Below, in pieces: positions 39,445-46,900 of a stretch of DNA of 64,000 nucleotides. Origin of the DNA: Streptomyces griseofuscus. GTDB lineage: Bacteria > Actinomycetota > Actinomycetes > Streptomycetales > Streptomycetaceae. Position 1 is the stretch's first letter. Every line of letters starts with the position of its first letter. Location of the stretch: NCBI RefSeq assembly GCF_014673495.1, contig NZ_CP051006.1, forward strand, positions 3,658,001 to 3,722,000, in the 5' to 3' direction. The notes under the pieces are model-generated. The model was not told the DNA's origin and did no database searches. It was given only the letters and a program-made list of their open reading frames with translations. Position numbers and translations under genes: made by a program.

Positions 39445-40500
39445 TCAGAGACCGACGCCCACCATGACGGGCTCGTTGACCAGGGTGATCCCGAAGGCCT
39501 CGCGCACCCCGGCGACGACCTCGCGGGCCAGGGCGAGGAGGTCCTCGGTGGTGGCCTCGCCGCGGTTGGTGAGGGCGAGGGTGTGCTTGGTGGAGATGCG
39601 GGCGGGGCCGGTGCCGTAGCCCTTGGTGTAGCCCGCCTTGTCGATCAGCCAGGCGGCCGAGGTCTTCCTGCGGCCCTCGTCCGCGGGGTACGCGGGCGGC
39701 TCGACATCCTCCCCCAGCCGCTCGCGCACCCGCTCCTGGAACGCGGCGAACTGCTCCTCGGTGAGGATCGGGTTGGTGAAGAAGGAGCCGGCCGACCAGG
39801 TGTCGTGATCGTCGGCGTCGAGCACCATGCCCTTGCCGGCCCGCAGCTTCAGCACGGTCTCGCGGGCCCGGTCCAGCGGCACCCGGTCGCCCGGCTCGAC
39901 ACCGAGCGCGCGGGCGGTCTCGGCGTACTTGACCGGCGCGGACAGCCCGCCCGCGTCCGCCAGCTCGAACCGGACGCGCAGCACGACGTACCGCTCGGGG
40001 TCAGCCTTGAAGCGGCTGTGCCGGTACGAGAAGTCGCACTCCTCATTGCTCAGCGTGACCGTCTCACCGGTGCGCCGGTCGTAGGCGATCACCTCGGAGA
40101 TGGTGGCCGAGACCTCCTGCCCGTACGCCCCGACGTTCTGGATCGGCGTGGCCCCCGCGGACCCGGGAATCCCGGCCAGGCACTCGATTCCGGCGAGCCC
40201 TGCTTCGACGCTGCGCGCGACCGCCTCGCTCCACACCTCCCCGGCCGCCAGCTCCAGGGTGGTCCCCCGCAGCTCGACCCCCCGGGTGGCGATCCGCAGC
40301 GCGGTCCCCTGGAATCCCTTGTCCCCGATGACGAGGTTCGACCCGCCGCCGACGACCAACAACGGTGTCCCGCTGTCGTCCGCCTCCCGGACGGCGTCGA
40401 TCACCTCGGCATCCGTCTCGGCGGTCACCAGCCGCAGCGCGGGCCCGCCCAGGCGGAACGTGGTCAGCGGGGCGAGGGGGGCGTCGTGGAGTACGTGCAC
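39445..40500 (-). CDS. murB: UDP-N-acetylenolpyruvoylglucosamine reductase
   Basis: A 351-residue MurB. FAD-binding motifs VVGGGSNLVIGDKGFQG and CLAGIPGSAGATPIQNVGAY, the conserved YRHSRFK and AGSFFTNPI (proton-donor Ser) and a C-terminal HTLALTNRGEAT stretch are present. It reduces UDP-GlcNAc-enolpyruvate to UDP-MurNAc in peptidoglycan synthesis. Its stop is 12 nt from the IS duplication, so its transcript may run into the element. Confidence 0.96.
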   Translation of the reverse strand: MHVLHDAPLAPLTTFRLGGPALRLVTAETDAEVIDAVREADDSGTPLLVVGGGSNLVIGDKGFQGTALRIATRGVELRGTTLELAAGEVWSEAVARSVEAGLAGIECLAGIPGSAGATPIQNVGAYGQEVSATISEVIAYDRRTGETVTLSNEECDFSYRHSRFKADPERYVVLRVRFELADAGGLSAPVKYAETARALGVEPGDRVPLDRARETVLKLRAGKGMVLDADDHDTWSAGSFFTNPILTEEQFAAFQERVRERLGEDVEPPAYPADEGRRKTSAAWLIDKAGYTKGYGTGPARISTKHTLALTNRGEATTEDLLALAREVVAGVREAFGITLVNEPVMVGVGL

Positions 40501-40560
40501 GGGGGAAAGCCTACGAGAAGGGCCGGGCGGGCCCGGTCACCCCTACCCACCGGAGCCCGG

Positions 40561-40962
40561 CTACAGAGGGCGGACGAAGTTCCTGCTGTTGTTGTGGTGG
40601 AACACGGTGAGCCCGGTCTGCGAGGAGCCCTCGGGGCGGGTGGCCCAGCGTTCGACGCGGGCGATCTCGGGGCATTCCGCGGCGCCGATCGCTCCGGCGA
40701 GCCAGACGTCCGCCGCGTCATCGGGTCCCGGGGCGGGCGCCGAGAACGGGGTGTCCGAGACCGGCTGCTCCTGGTGCTCGTGCTTCTCCCCGTCGGCCAG
40801 CTGGTGCGTGATCTGCCACCGCTCCTCGCGGTCCCCGCGGGTGAGAACCACGCCGAAGGGGACCTTGGCCTCGCCGGCCTCCGCGCAGGACTGGACGCGG
40901 CTCACGCCGGGGGTGTTCTTCACGGTGTCGATCAGCCAGTCCTGGAAGCGTTCAGGACGCAT
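40561..40962 (-). CDS. Conserved protein of unknown function
   Basis: 133 residues from ATG 40962 (GAGGGA site about 7 nt upstream; ATG 40971 is too close to it). Soluble, starting MRPERFQDWLIDTVKNTPGV, with FGVVLTRGDREERWQITHQL and an internal stretch DAADVWLAGAIGAAECPEIA. No catalytic motif seen. It is 60 nt upstream of murB on the same strand. Confidence 0.72.
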   Translation of the reverse strand: MRPERFQDWLIDTVKNTPGVSRVQSCAEAGEAKVPFGVVLTRGDREERWQITHQLADGEKHEHQEQPVSDTPFSAPAPGPDDAADVWLAGAIGAAECPEIARVERWATRPEGSSQTGLTVFHHNNSRNFVRPL

Positions 40963-41062
40963 GTGGTGCATTCCCTCTGTCGGCGGCGGAGCCCGTCAGA
41001 GTAGGAGTACGGCCGGAACGGCACGCTGTGAAACGGGACCGCCTCACACCATCGTGGTAACT

Positions 41063-41097
41063 GCCGCCCGCCCCTGGTGGTGACCGGGGCAGGCGGC
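41063..41097 (-). terminator. Terminator after the DUF397 cluster
   Basis: A 12-bp stem with one mismatch (GCCGCCCGCCCC / GGGGCAGGCGGC) and an 11-nt loop, 14 nt after the last DUF397 gene. Confidence 0.65.
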
Positions 41098-41111
41098 GTG
41101 TGATGGGGGGG

Positions 41112-41288
41112 TCAGGCGTACGAGGCGTACGGCACGAACTCCGCCCAGGCCTCCGGCGTGAGCGTGAGGCGGGGGCCGTCGGTGTTCTTGGAGTCGCGGA
41201 CGTGGACCGTGCCGGGGGTGACGGCAAGCTCAACGCAGGAGTTGCCGTCGTTGCCATCGCTGTAGCTGCTCTTGAACCACGCCAGCAT
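41112..41288 (-). CDS. DUF397 domain protein, copy A (cassette 2)
   Basis: 58 residues: MLAWFKSSYSDGNDGNSCVE, VHVRDSKNTDGPRLTL and WAEFVPYASYA. Third gene of the tandem set, 5 nt after copy B. Its binding site GGAGGG lies within the last codons of copy B, so translation is coupled. Its second half is diverged from B and C, its first half close to B. Confidence 0.85.
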   Translation of the reverse strand: MLAWFKSSYSDGNDGNSCVELAVTPGTVHVRDSKNTDGPRLTLTPEAWAEFVPYASYA

Positions 41289-41293
41289 GCTTG

Positions 41294-41470
41294 TCAGCCC
41301 TCCGAGGCGTAAGGCACGAAGTTCGCCCACGCGGCGGGGGTCAGCGCCAGCCGGGGGCCTTCTACGTTCTTGGAGTCGCGGACGTGGACCGTGCCGGGGG
41401 TGACGGCAAGCTCAACGCAGGAGTTGCCGTCGTTGCCGCCGCTGTAGCTGCTCTTGAACCACGCCAGCAT
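41294..41470 (-). CDS. DUF397 domain protein, copy B (cassette 2)
   Basis: 58 residues: MLAWFKSSYSGGNDGNSCVE, VHVRDSKNVEGPRLAL and WANFVPYASEG. From the first Leu-Ala-Trp onward it is identical in protein to copy C. Starts 5 nt after the copy C stop, with a GGAGGG site inside the end of C. Confidence 0.85.
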   Translation of the reverse strand: MLAWFKSSYSGGNDGNSCVELAVTPGTVHVRDSKNVEGPRLALTPAAWANFVPYASEG

Positions 41471-41475
41471 GCTTG

Positions 41476-41685
41476 TCAGCCCTCCGAGGCGTAAGGCACG
41501 AAGTTCGCCCACGCGGCGGGGGTCAGCGCCAGCCGGGGGCCTTCTACGTTCTTGGAGTCGCGGACGTGGACCGTGCCGGGGGTGACGGCGAGTTCGACGC
41601 AGGAGTTGCCGTCGTTGCCGCCGCTGTAGCTGCTCTTGAACCACGCCAGCTCGGAGGTTCCCCCGGCAGTGGTCTTGCGGATCAT
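41476..41685 (-). CDS. DUF397 domain protein, copy C (cassette 2)
   Basis: 69 residues, with a 12-residue N-terminal stretch (MIRKTTAGGTSE) that copies A and B lack. Its ATG overlaps the stop of the XRE regulator by 4 nt, as in cassette 1. It is the promoter-proximal member and probably the ancestral copy. Confidence 0.86.
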   Translation of the reverse strand: MIRKTTAGGTSELAWFKSSYSGGNDGNSCVELAVTPGTVHVRDSKNVEGPRLALTPAAWANFVPYASEG

Positions 41686-42557
41686 GTTTCTCCCAGCAGT
41701 TGCTCGATGAAGGGCAGTGATCTCCGTGGGGAGAGCGCCTGAGCCCGGATGGTGCCATACCGCAGATCAAGGATGCGTAGGTGTTTGGGTTCGGAGGTCG
41801 GCCGCCCGTTGAACGCCCCGTCGGAGCGGCCCACAGCCGTGCCGTCCGGGAACTTCAGCATTTCGATCCGGCCATCCAGCCCGGAGTGCGTGTCGCAGTC
41901 CATCGGCATCACCTGAAGCACGACGTTGTGCAACTGCCCCACCTCCAGCAAGCGTTCGAGCTGCTGACGCCACGCCATTGTGCCCCCGATGGGGCGCCTC
42001 AGGACCCCTTCTTCCAGGACGAAGCTGAGCGCTGGAGCAGGTGAGCGTTCGAAGACCGACTGCCGGGCAAGCCGTGCGGCCACCATGCGTTCCACGTCGT
42101 CAGGCGAGTACGGCGGTTGCGCCGCCCCGATCACCGATCGTGCGTGTTCCGGCGTCTGCAACAGCCCAGGGACGATGTGGCACTCGTACAGAGCGATCTC
42201 AACCGCTTTGGCCTCCAGCTTTCCCAGGTCCCGAACCGTCTTCGGATACCGAACCTTCTTGACGTCCTCCCACGTCGCCTCAATGACCCCGTTCGCGTTC
42301 AGCACCCGGTCCGCGTCGACCAGGTACTCCCGCCGTGGAATCCGTTTCCCCGCCTCGACCTTGTAGACCAGGTCCTCGCCGTACCCCACCAGCGCCCCGA
42401 ACTCCGCGGCGCGCAACCCCGCCGCCTCGCGCAGCAGCTTCAGCTGCCGGCCCACCATCGTGATCACGGCGACACCCCACTCGTCGTCCGGATCCACCTC
42501 CCAGCCCGGCTCGTCCGCCTCGCCGTCGGGCCGTACCGCCTCGCCGTCCACCGACAT
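41682..42557 (-). CDS. XRE-family regulator with DUF5753 domain (WhiJ-like, cassette 2)
   Basis: 291 residues from ATG 42557 (GGAGGGG site); the open frame to 42677 would cross the operator. HTH in about residues 40-90 (LLREAAGLRAAEFGALVGYG, KVEAGKRIPRREYL), then DUF5753 (GLLQTPEHARSVIG, FVLEEGVLRRPIGG, VVLQVMPMDCDTHSGLDG). Clear paralogue of 10945-11790, with shared segments throughout. Confidence 0.9.
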   Translation of the reverse strand: MSVDGEAVRPDGEADEPGWEVDPDDEWGVAVITMVGRQLKLLREAAGLRAAEFGALVGYGEDLVYKVEAGKRIPRREYLVDADRVLNANGVIEATWEDVKKVRYPKTVRDLGKLEAKAVEIALYECHIVPGLLQTPEHARSVIGAAQPPYSPDDVERMVAARLARQSVFERSPAPALSFVLEEGVLRRPIGGTMAWRQQLERLLEVGQLHNVVLQVMPMDCDTHSGLDGRIEMLKFPDGTAVGRSDGAFNGRPTSEPKHLRILDLRYGTIRAQALSPRRSLPFIEQLLGET

Positions 42558-42617
42558 CCCGAACCCCTCCGTTGTCCCGCGCGCGTAACGCGTCGCACTA
42601 CCCGGAGCAACGATCCC

Positions 42618-42658
42618 GACAGCCTGGACAGCACCGGACAACCAGCCGACAGTCACCG
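42618..42658. promoter_or_regulatory. Four phased GACA repeats, putative operator (cassette 2)
   Basis: GACA begins at 42618, 42627, 42637 and 42648 (spacings 9, 10 and 11), the last as GACAGTCACCG. The last box is 66 bp before the ATPase ATG, exactly as in cassette 1. Confidence 0.55.
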
Positions 42659-42713
42659 CACGCAACCGCTCGATCACTCCTCACGGAGGGCATTTCCGGC
42701 CACGCTGAGGGGC

Positions 42714-43139
42714 ATGAACCAGGAAACCGTCGAGGCCACGGCCCAACCCCCCACGCCCTCACCGGATTTCAGCCTGCTGCTGTCGTCCACCCGCCGAGGG
42801 GCCCGGCTCGCCCGGTTGCTCACGGAGGCGCAGCTGCGGCGCTGGGGGCTGCCCACGGAGACCGCGAGTCATCTCGTGGCCGAGCTGGCGGCCAACGCCG
42901 TGACGCACGGCCGGGTGCCGGGGCGGGACTTCCGGCTGACGCTGAGCCTCGTCGGCGAGACGCTGCGGATCGAGGTCACGGACACCCGGGGTGAACGGCT
43001 CCCCACGCGCCAACGGCCCGCCGAGGACGCGGAGTCGGGCCGTGGCCTGCTCCTCGTGGACGCTCTGGCGGACCGCTGGGGTGTGCGGGAGGACCGGTTT
43101 CCGTGCAAGACGGTGTGGGCGGAGTGCTCGCTCGGCTGA
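42714..43139 (+). CDS. HATPase_c anti-sigma-regulatory-type ATP-binding protein (cassette 2)
   Basis: 141 residues starting MNQETVEATAQPPTP, with AELAANAVTHGRVPGRDF (N box), IEVTDTRGERLP (G1) and SGRGLLLVDALADRWG (G2). Paralogue of 11933-12343. Its TGA is directly followed by the reversed stop of the MFS gene (TGATCA), leaving no intergenic base. Confidence 0.88.
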   Translation: MNQETVEATAQPPTPSPDFSLLLSSTRRGARLARLLTEAQLRRWGLPTETASHLVAELAANAVTHGRVPGRDFRLTLSLVGETLRIEVTDTRGERLPTRQRPAEDAESGRGLLLVDALADRWGVREDRFPCKTVWAECSLG

Positions 43140-44603
43140 TCAGCCGGACGTGGGCTCCAGGGCCGGTGCGGAGGTGGTCTCGGGCCGGGACTTCGGGCCG
43201 CTGGTGCGGCCGCGGCCCGGGATGGCCAGGCTCGCCAGGGCCGCGAGGGCGACCACGGCGGCGCCGGTGACCAGGGCGGGGCGCAGACCGTCCACGAAGG
43301 ACTGGGCGGAGGTGTAGCCGCCGTACGCGGAGAAGATCGAGGACATGACCGCGACACCGAGCGCGCCGCCGACCTCGCGGAGGGCGTTGTTCGCGCCGGA
43401 GGCGATGCCCTGCTCGTGCGGGCGGACGCTGGACATCACCAGGTTGGCGGCCGGGGCGAAGTAGAGGGCCATGCCGATGCCACTGAGTATCAGGGCGGGC
43501 AGCTGGACCTCGTAGGAGGCGTGGGCGGTGACCACGTAGGCCATGTAGCCGAGGCCGGCGGCCTGGAAGAACAGGCCGGCCGCGACGACCGGGCGGCCGC
43601 CCACCCGGTCGGAGAGGACTCCCGCTATGGGCGCGACGAGCATCGGCATACCGGTCCACGGCAGCATCCGCAGCCCCGCCTCGGTGGGCGAGTATCCGAG
43701 GACGCCCTGCATGTACTGGCTGAGCAGGAAGATCGAGCCGAACATGCCGACGAACATCAGCATGCTCGCCGCGTTGATCCCGGAGAAGGCGCGGGAGCGG
43801 AACAGCCGCATCGGCAGCATGGGGTTGGCGGCGCGGGAGCCGTAGACCACGAAGGCGAGCAGGAGCGCGCCGCCGGCCGACAGGGCGGTCAGGACCACCG
43901 GGTCCGTCCAGCCGTCGGAGGGGCCGCGGACCAGGCCGTAGACGATCCCGAAGAGGCCGCCGCTGGCGAGCAGGGTGCCGGGGACGTCCAGGCGGGCGCC
44001 GGAGCCGCGGGACTCGGCGAGGCGGAGGCGGGCGAAGGGCAGCGTGAGCAGGCCGAGCGGAACGTTCAGCCAGAAGATCCAGTGCCAGGACACATGTTCG
44101 GTGAGGCTGCCGCCGATGAGCGGCCCGGAGGCCACGGCCAGGCCGTTGACGGCACCCCAGATGCCGTACACGGTCCCCCGTTTGGCGGCGGGCACGGCCG
44201 CCGTCAGCAGGGTCAGCGTCAGCGGCATCATCACGGCCGCGCCCACGCCCTGCACCGCGCGGGCGGCGATCAGCGAGTCGATGCCGGGGGCCATCGCCGC
44301 GGCGGCGGAGGCGCCGGTGAAGATCGTGAGCCCGACGATGAACAGCCGCCTGCGGCCGAACCGGTCGCCGAGCGCGGCGCCGAACATCAGCAGGCAGGCG
44401 AAGGTGAGCGTGTACGCGCTCACGGTCCACTCCAGGTCGTCCAGCGCCCCGCCGAGGTCCTTGCGGATGGCGGGCAGGGCGGTGGTGACGACGAGGTTGT
44501 CCAGGGCCGCCATGAATCCGGCGACGCTGGTGACGAGGAGGGCCCAGACGGCGCTCCGGCGGGTCTGCCGGGCCTCGTGGGCCTGTTCGGTCTGCTGTGA
44601 CAT
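43140..44603 (-). CDS. MFS exporter, DHA2/EmrB-QacA type
   Basis: 487 residues with about 14 hydrophobic segments. Motif A is GAALGDRFGRRRLFIVG between segments 2 and 3; motif C-like GGSLTEHVSWHWIFWLNVPLG is typical of drug/H+ antiporters. It probably exports toxic compounds or antibiotics. Regulated by the adjacent TetR gene, as palindromes with the same half-sites lie before both. Starts MSQQTEQAHEARQTRRSAVW. Confidence 0.9.
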   Translation of the reverse strand: MSQQTEQAHEARQTRRSAVWALLVTSVAGFMAALDNLVVTTALPAIRKDLGGALDDLEWTVSAYTLTFACLLMFGAALGDRFGRRRLFIVGLTIFTGASAAAAMAPGIDSLIAARAVQGVGAAVMMPLTLTLLTAAVPAAKRGTVYGIWGAVNGLAVASGPLIGGSLTEHVSWHWIFWLNVPLGLLTLPFARLRLAESRGSGARLDVPGTLLASGGLFGIVYGLVRGPSDGWTDPVVLTALSAGGALLLAFVVYGSRAANPMLPMRLFRSRAFSGINAASMLMFVGMFGSIFLLSQYMQGVLGYSPTEAGLRMLPWTGMPMLVAPIAGVLSDRVGGRPVVAAGLFFQAAGLGYMAYVVTAHASYEVQLPALILSGIGMALYFAPAANLVMSSVRPHEQGIASGANNALREVGGALGVAVMSSIFSAYGGYTSAQSFVDGLRPALVTGAAVVALAALASLAIPGRGRTSGPKSRPETTSAPALEPTSG

Positions 44604-44644
44604 CGCTCCCCCGGGGAAATGAGTTCCCAGTCGTTTCGGGTTTG

Positions 44645-44664
44645 GTTAGTAATCGATGACTAAC
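44645..44664. promoter_or_regulatory. TetR operator before the MFS gene
   Basis: A perfect inverted repeat GTTAGT-N8-ACTAAC, 41 bp before the MFS start. The related TAGTA-N6-TACTA repeat lies before tetR. Confidence 0.65.
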
Positions 44665-44719
44665 TTTTGCGGGCGCACGTTCGTTCAGAGGTGCGCCCCG
44701 CCGTGCCCGCGGGCCGCGG

Positions 44720-45295
44720 CTACGCGTCCGGCTCGCCCGTCTCACGTTCGAACGGGAGCGTGTCCAGCCCCTCCCACACGCGGTGTCCGCGCGGGAAGCC
44801 CATGGCCACCAGGCAGTTGATGAGCATTCCGTAGGCCATGAACTCGGTCGTGCTCTTCACGCAGGGGCCGAGCGGCAGATCGACCGCGTCCCACAGTCGC
44901 ATCCAGCCGGCCCTGACGGTCTCGCCGAACTCCCGGTCGCCCTCTTCCTCGGCGGCGGCGACGGCCAGGTACATCTGCATCTGCATCATCAGCCGCGAGG
45001 GCCGCTCGACGATCGCCGTGGTGTAGGCCTCGGCCATGGCATGCAGGGCCTCTTCCCCCTCCAGGCCCTCGGTCGCCTCGACGAACATGCCGATGGTTTC
45101 CTCCACGCAGCGTTCGGCCGCCGCGAGGAAGATCGCCCGCTTGCCCGGGAAGAGCCGGAAGAGATACGGCTGCGACACGCCGACCCGCTTGGCGATGGCC
45201 TCGGTGGAGGTGCCGTAGTAGCCACCCCTGCCGAACTCCTCCATCGCCGCGCGGACGACACTCTCGCGCCGCTCTTCTGCGCTCATCCTGACCAT
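44720..45295 (-). CDS. TetR-family transcriptional regulator
   Basis: 191 residues. The N-terminal HTH (residues about 10-55) includes AAMEEFGRGGYYGTSTEAIA and VGVSQPYLFRLFPGKRAIF, the TetR signature. The ligand domain follows (LMMQMQMYLAVAAAEEEGD). It lies upstream of the MFS gene in the same direction with a 116-bp gap and probably represses both. Confidence 0.9.
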   Translation of the reverse strand: MVRMSAEERRESVVRAAMEEFGRGGYYGTSTEAIAKRVGVSQPYLFRLFPGKRAIFLAAAERCVEETIGMFVEATEGLEGEEALHAMAEAYTTAIVERPSRLMMQMQMYLAVAAAEEEGDREFGETVRAGWMRLWDAVDLPLGPCVKSTTEFMAYGMLINCLVAMGFPRGHRVWEGLDTLPFERETGEPDA

Positions 45296-45305
45296 GGCAG
45301 TAAGT

Positions 45306-45321
45306 TAGTACTCAATTACTA
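45306..45321. promoter_or_regulatory. TetR operator before the tetR gene
   Basis: Inverted repeat TAGTA-N6-TACTA within GTTAGTACTCAATTACTAC, 11 bp before the tetR start, sharing the GTTAGT half-site with 44645-44664. It would allow autoregulation. Confidence 0.55.
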
Positions 45322-45359
45322 CTTTGGGCAAGTAGCTCTGATGCCAAGAAGCTTCGGGT

Positions 45360-45403
45360 GCGCGTAAGGGGCGCCTCGCACATGGCGGACGCCCCTTACG
45401 CGC
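45360..45403 (-). terminator. Terminator after the MaoC genes
   Basis: A perfect 14-bp stem GCGCGTAAGGGGCG / CGCCCCTTACGCGC with a 16-nt loop. Between it and the gene end, a GTACGGTCGTCAGGC motif is directly repeated (45404 and 45423), the second copy running into the coding end. Confidence 0.78.
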
Positions 45404-45432
45404 GTACGGTCGTCAGGCTGGCCGTACGGTCG

Positions 45433-45861
45433 TCAGGCGAGCCGTACGACCGCTCGCGACATCCCCAGCACCTTCTGGCCGGCGCTGGTCGCGGTGAGGT
45501 CCACGCGGACCGTGTTGTCGTCCAGCTTGGCCGCGACCTTGGCGCTGACCTCGATCAGGGCGCCCTGGTCGTCGTTGGGCACGACGACCGGCTTGGTGAA
45601 GCGGACGCCGTACTCCACGACCGCGCCCGGGTCGCCGAGCCAGTCGGTGACCACGCGGATCGCCTCGGCCATGGTGAACATGCCGTGCGCGATGACGTCC
45701 GGCAGGCCCACCTCCTTGGCGAACTTCTCGTTCCAGTGGATGGGGTTGAAGTCACCGGAGGCACCCGCGTAGCGCACCAGAGTGGCGCGCGTCACGGGGA
45801 AGGTCTGCGCCGGGAGTTCGGTGCCGACCTCGACATCGTCGTAGCCGATCTTCGCCGTCAT
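45433..45861 (-). CDS. MaoC-fold (R)-hydratase/dehydratase, HadB-like
   Basis: 142 residues, single hot-dog domain. The hydratase 2 motif is present: YAGASGDFNPIHWNEKFAKE with the catalytic Asp and His, then GLPDVIAHGMFTMA. It is the catalytic partner of the preceding HadA-like protein, together a 3-hydroxyacyl-ACP/CoA dehydratase. In mycobacteria rpmG2-hadA-hadB(-hadC) has the same order. 7 nt separate the two genes. Confidence 0.88.
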   Translation of the reverse strand: MTAKIGYDDVEVGTELPAQTFPVTRATLVRYAGASGDFNPIHWNEKFAKEVGLPDVIAHGMFTMAEAIRVVTDWLGDPGAVVEYGVRFTKPVVVPNDDQGALIEVSAKVAAKLDDNTVRVDLTATSAGQKVLGMSRAVVRLA

Positions 45862-45868
45862 CAGCTGC

Positions 45869-46321
45869 TCAAACCTCCTCGGCCGCGCGGGCCACGAGCT
45901 TGGTCCAGGCGGTCACGACGTGCTCGCCCGCCTCGTCGTGCACCTCACCGCGGATGTCCAGGATGTCGTTGCCCGCGAGGGACTTGATCGCCTCGATGGT
46001 GGAGGTGACCGTGAGCCGGTCGCCGGCGCGGACCGGGCGGCGGTAGGCGAACTTCTGGTCTCCGTGCACGACCCGGCTGTAGTCCAGGCCGAGCTGCGGG
46101 TCCTCGATCACCTGGCCGGCGGCGCGGAACGTGATCGAGAACACGAAGGTCGGGGGGGCGATCACATCGGAGTGCCCGAACGCCTTGGCGGCCTCGGGGT
46201 CCGTGAACACCGGGTTGGTCTCCCCCACGGCCTCGGCGAACTCGCGGATCTTCTCCCGGCCCACCTCGTAGGGCGCGGTGGGCGGGTAGGTCCGTCCCAC
46301 GAAGGACTGGTCGAGCGCCAT
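45869..46321 (-). CDS. MaoC-like dehydratase subunit, HadA-like (UPF0336 type)
   Basis: 150 residues starting MALDQSFVGRTYPPTAPYEV. N-terminal-type MaoC domain with EFAEAVGETNPVFTDPEAAK and APPTFVFSITFRAAGQ, the form that pairs with the catalytic HadB subunit. Probably takes part in fatty-acid or hydroxyacyl dehydration; substrate not deducible. Downstream of rpmG on the same strand. Confidence 0.88.
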   Translation of the reverse strand: MALDQSFVGRTYPPTAPYEVGREKIREFAEAVGETNPVFTDPEAAKAFGHSDVIAPPTFVFSITFRAAGQVIEDPQLGLDYSRVVHGDQKFAYRRPVRAGDRLTVTSTIEAIKSLAGNDILDIRGEVHDEAGEHVVTAWTKLVARAAEEV

Positions 46322-46405
46322 GGCCCGGCACCTCCTGATGTCTGGATGTGAGGGTCCCAAACTAGCCGGGGCCCGGAGCCGGCCGGAGGCCCGACCGTGA
46401 AAACG

Positions 46406-46443
46406 CCGCGAGGCCGCCCCCTCGAAAGGGGACGGCCTCGCGG
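46406..46443 (-). terminator. rpmG terminator
   Basis: A long stem, 11 bp (CCGCGAGGCCG / CGGCCTCGCGG) plus CCCC/GGGG inside, loop of about 6 nt, followed on the transcribed strand by CGTTTTCACGG. It lies 10 nt after the rpmG stop and separates it from the MaoC genes. Confidence 0.8.
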
Positions 46444-46453
46444 ACGAGCCTAT

Positions 46454-46618
46454 TTATCGCGTTTCGCGATGCGCGGTGTGCGCATTGCAACGCGGGCAGT
46501 GCTTCTTCATCTCCAGTCGATCCGGGTTGTTACGCCGGTTCTTCTTGGTGATGTAGTTCCGCTCCTTGCACTCCACGCAGGCCAGCGTGATCTTCGGGCG
46601 GACGTCGGTGGCAGCCAC
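46454..46618 (-). CDS. rpmG: 50S ribosomal protein L33, zinc-binding type
   Basis: 54 residues from GTG 46618: MAATDVRPKITLACVECKER, then NYITKKNRRNNPDRLEMKKH and CPRCNAHTAHRETR. The four zinc ligands are C14, C17, C41 and C44 (C+ form). A ribosomal protein of the E-site region of the 50S subunit. It follows tRNA-Met and tRNA-Thr, as in mycobacteria. Confidence 0.95.
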   Translation of the reverse strand: MAATDVRPKITLACVECKERNYITKKNRRNNPDRLEMKKHCPRCNAHTAHRETR

Positions 46619-46708
46619 GTGAGTGCTCCTAAGACGAACGGATGGGCTTATTCAACGCAAGAAAGAGTAGCCGATTGAAGGACCGACCCCACAATCGGCT
46701 ACTGTCAG

Positions 46709-46781
46709 TAGCGGTGACCGGACTTGAACCGGTGACACAGCGATTATGAGCCGCTTGCTCTACCGACTGAGCTACACCGCT
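46709..46781 (-). tRNA. tRNA-Met (CAT anticodon), elongator type
   Basis: 73 nt on the minus strand: acceptor AGCGGTG with CACCGCT, D-arm GCTCAGTCGGTAGAGC, anticodon loop CTCATAA with CAT, T-arm CCGGTTCAAGTCCGG. The paired A1-T72 argues against the initiator form. An Ile2 (lysidine) tRNA with the same anticodon is the alternative. Confidence 0.93.
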
Positions 46782-46827
46782 TTGATGAGATCGGAACCCG
46801 TCTTACGACGGGAACCTCTCACACCAG

Positions 46828-46900
46828 AGCCCCAAAACGGAATCGAACCGTTGACCTTCTCCTTACCATGGAGACGCTCTGCCGACTGAGCTATTGGGGC
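46828..46900 (-). tRNA. tRNA-Thr (GGT anticodon)
   Basis: 73 nt on the minus strand: acceptor GCCCCAA with TTGGGGC, D-arm GCTCAGTCGGCAGAGC, anticodon stem TCTCC/GGAGA with loop ATGGTAA, T-arm ACGGTTCGATTCCGT. 46 nt upstream of tRNA-Met and probably cotranscribed. Confidence 0.95.

Larger units (their letters stand above)
41112..41652 (-). repeat. Tandem repeat of a DUF397 gene, 182-bp period, three copies
   Basis: Stops at 41112, 41294 and 41476 are exactly 182 bp apart, as are the starts of A and B. Copies B and C differ at only about three bases through most of the unit. Copy B shares GCAAGCTCAACG with A where C has GCGAGTTCGACG, so B is a mosaic of its neighbours. Confidence 0.9.
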
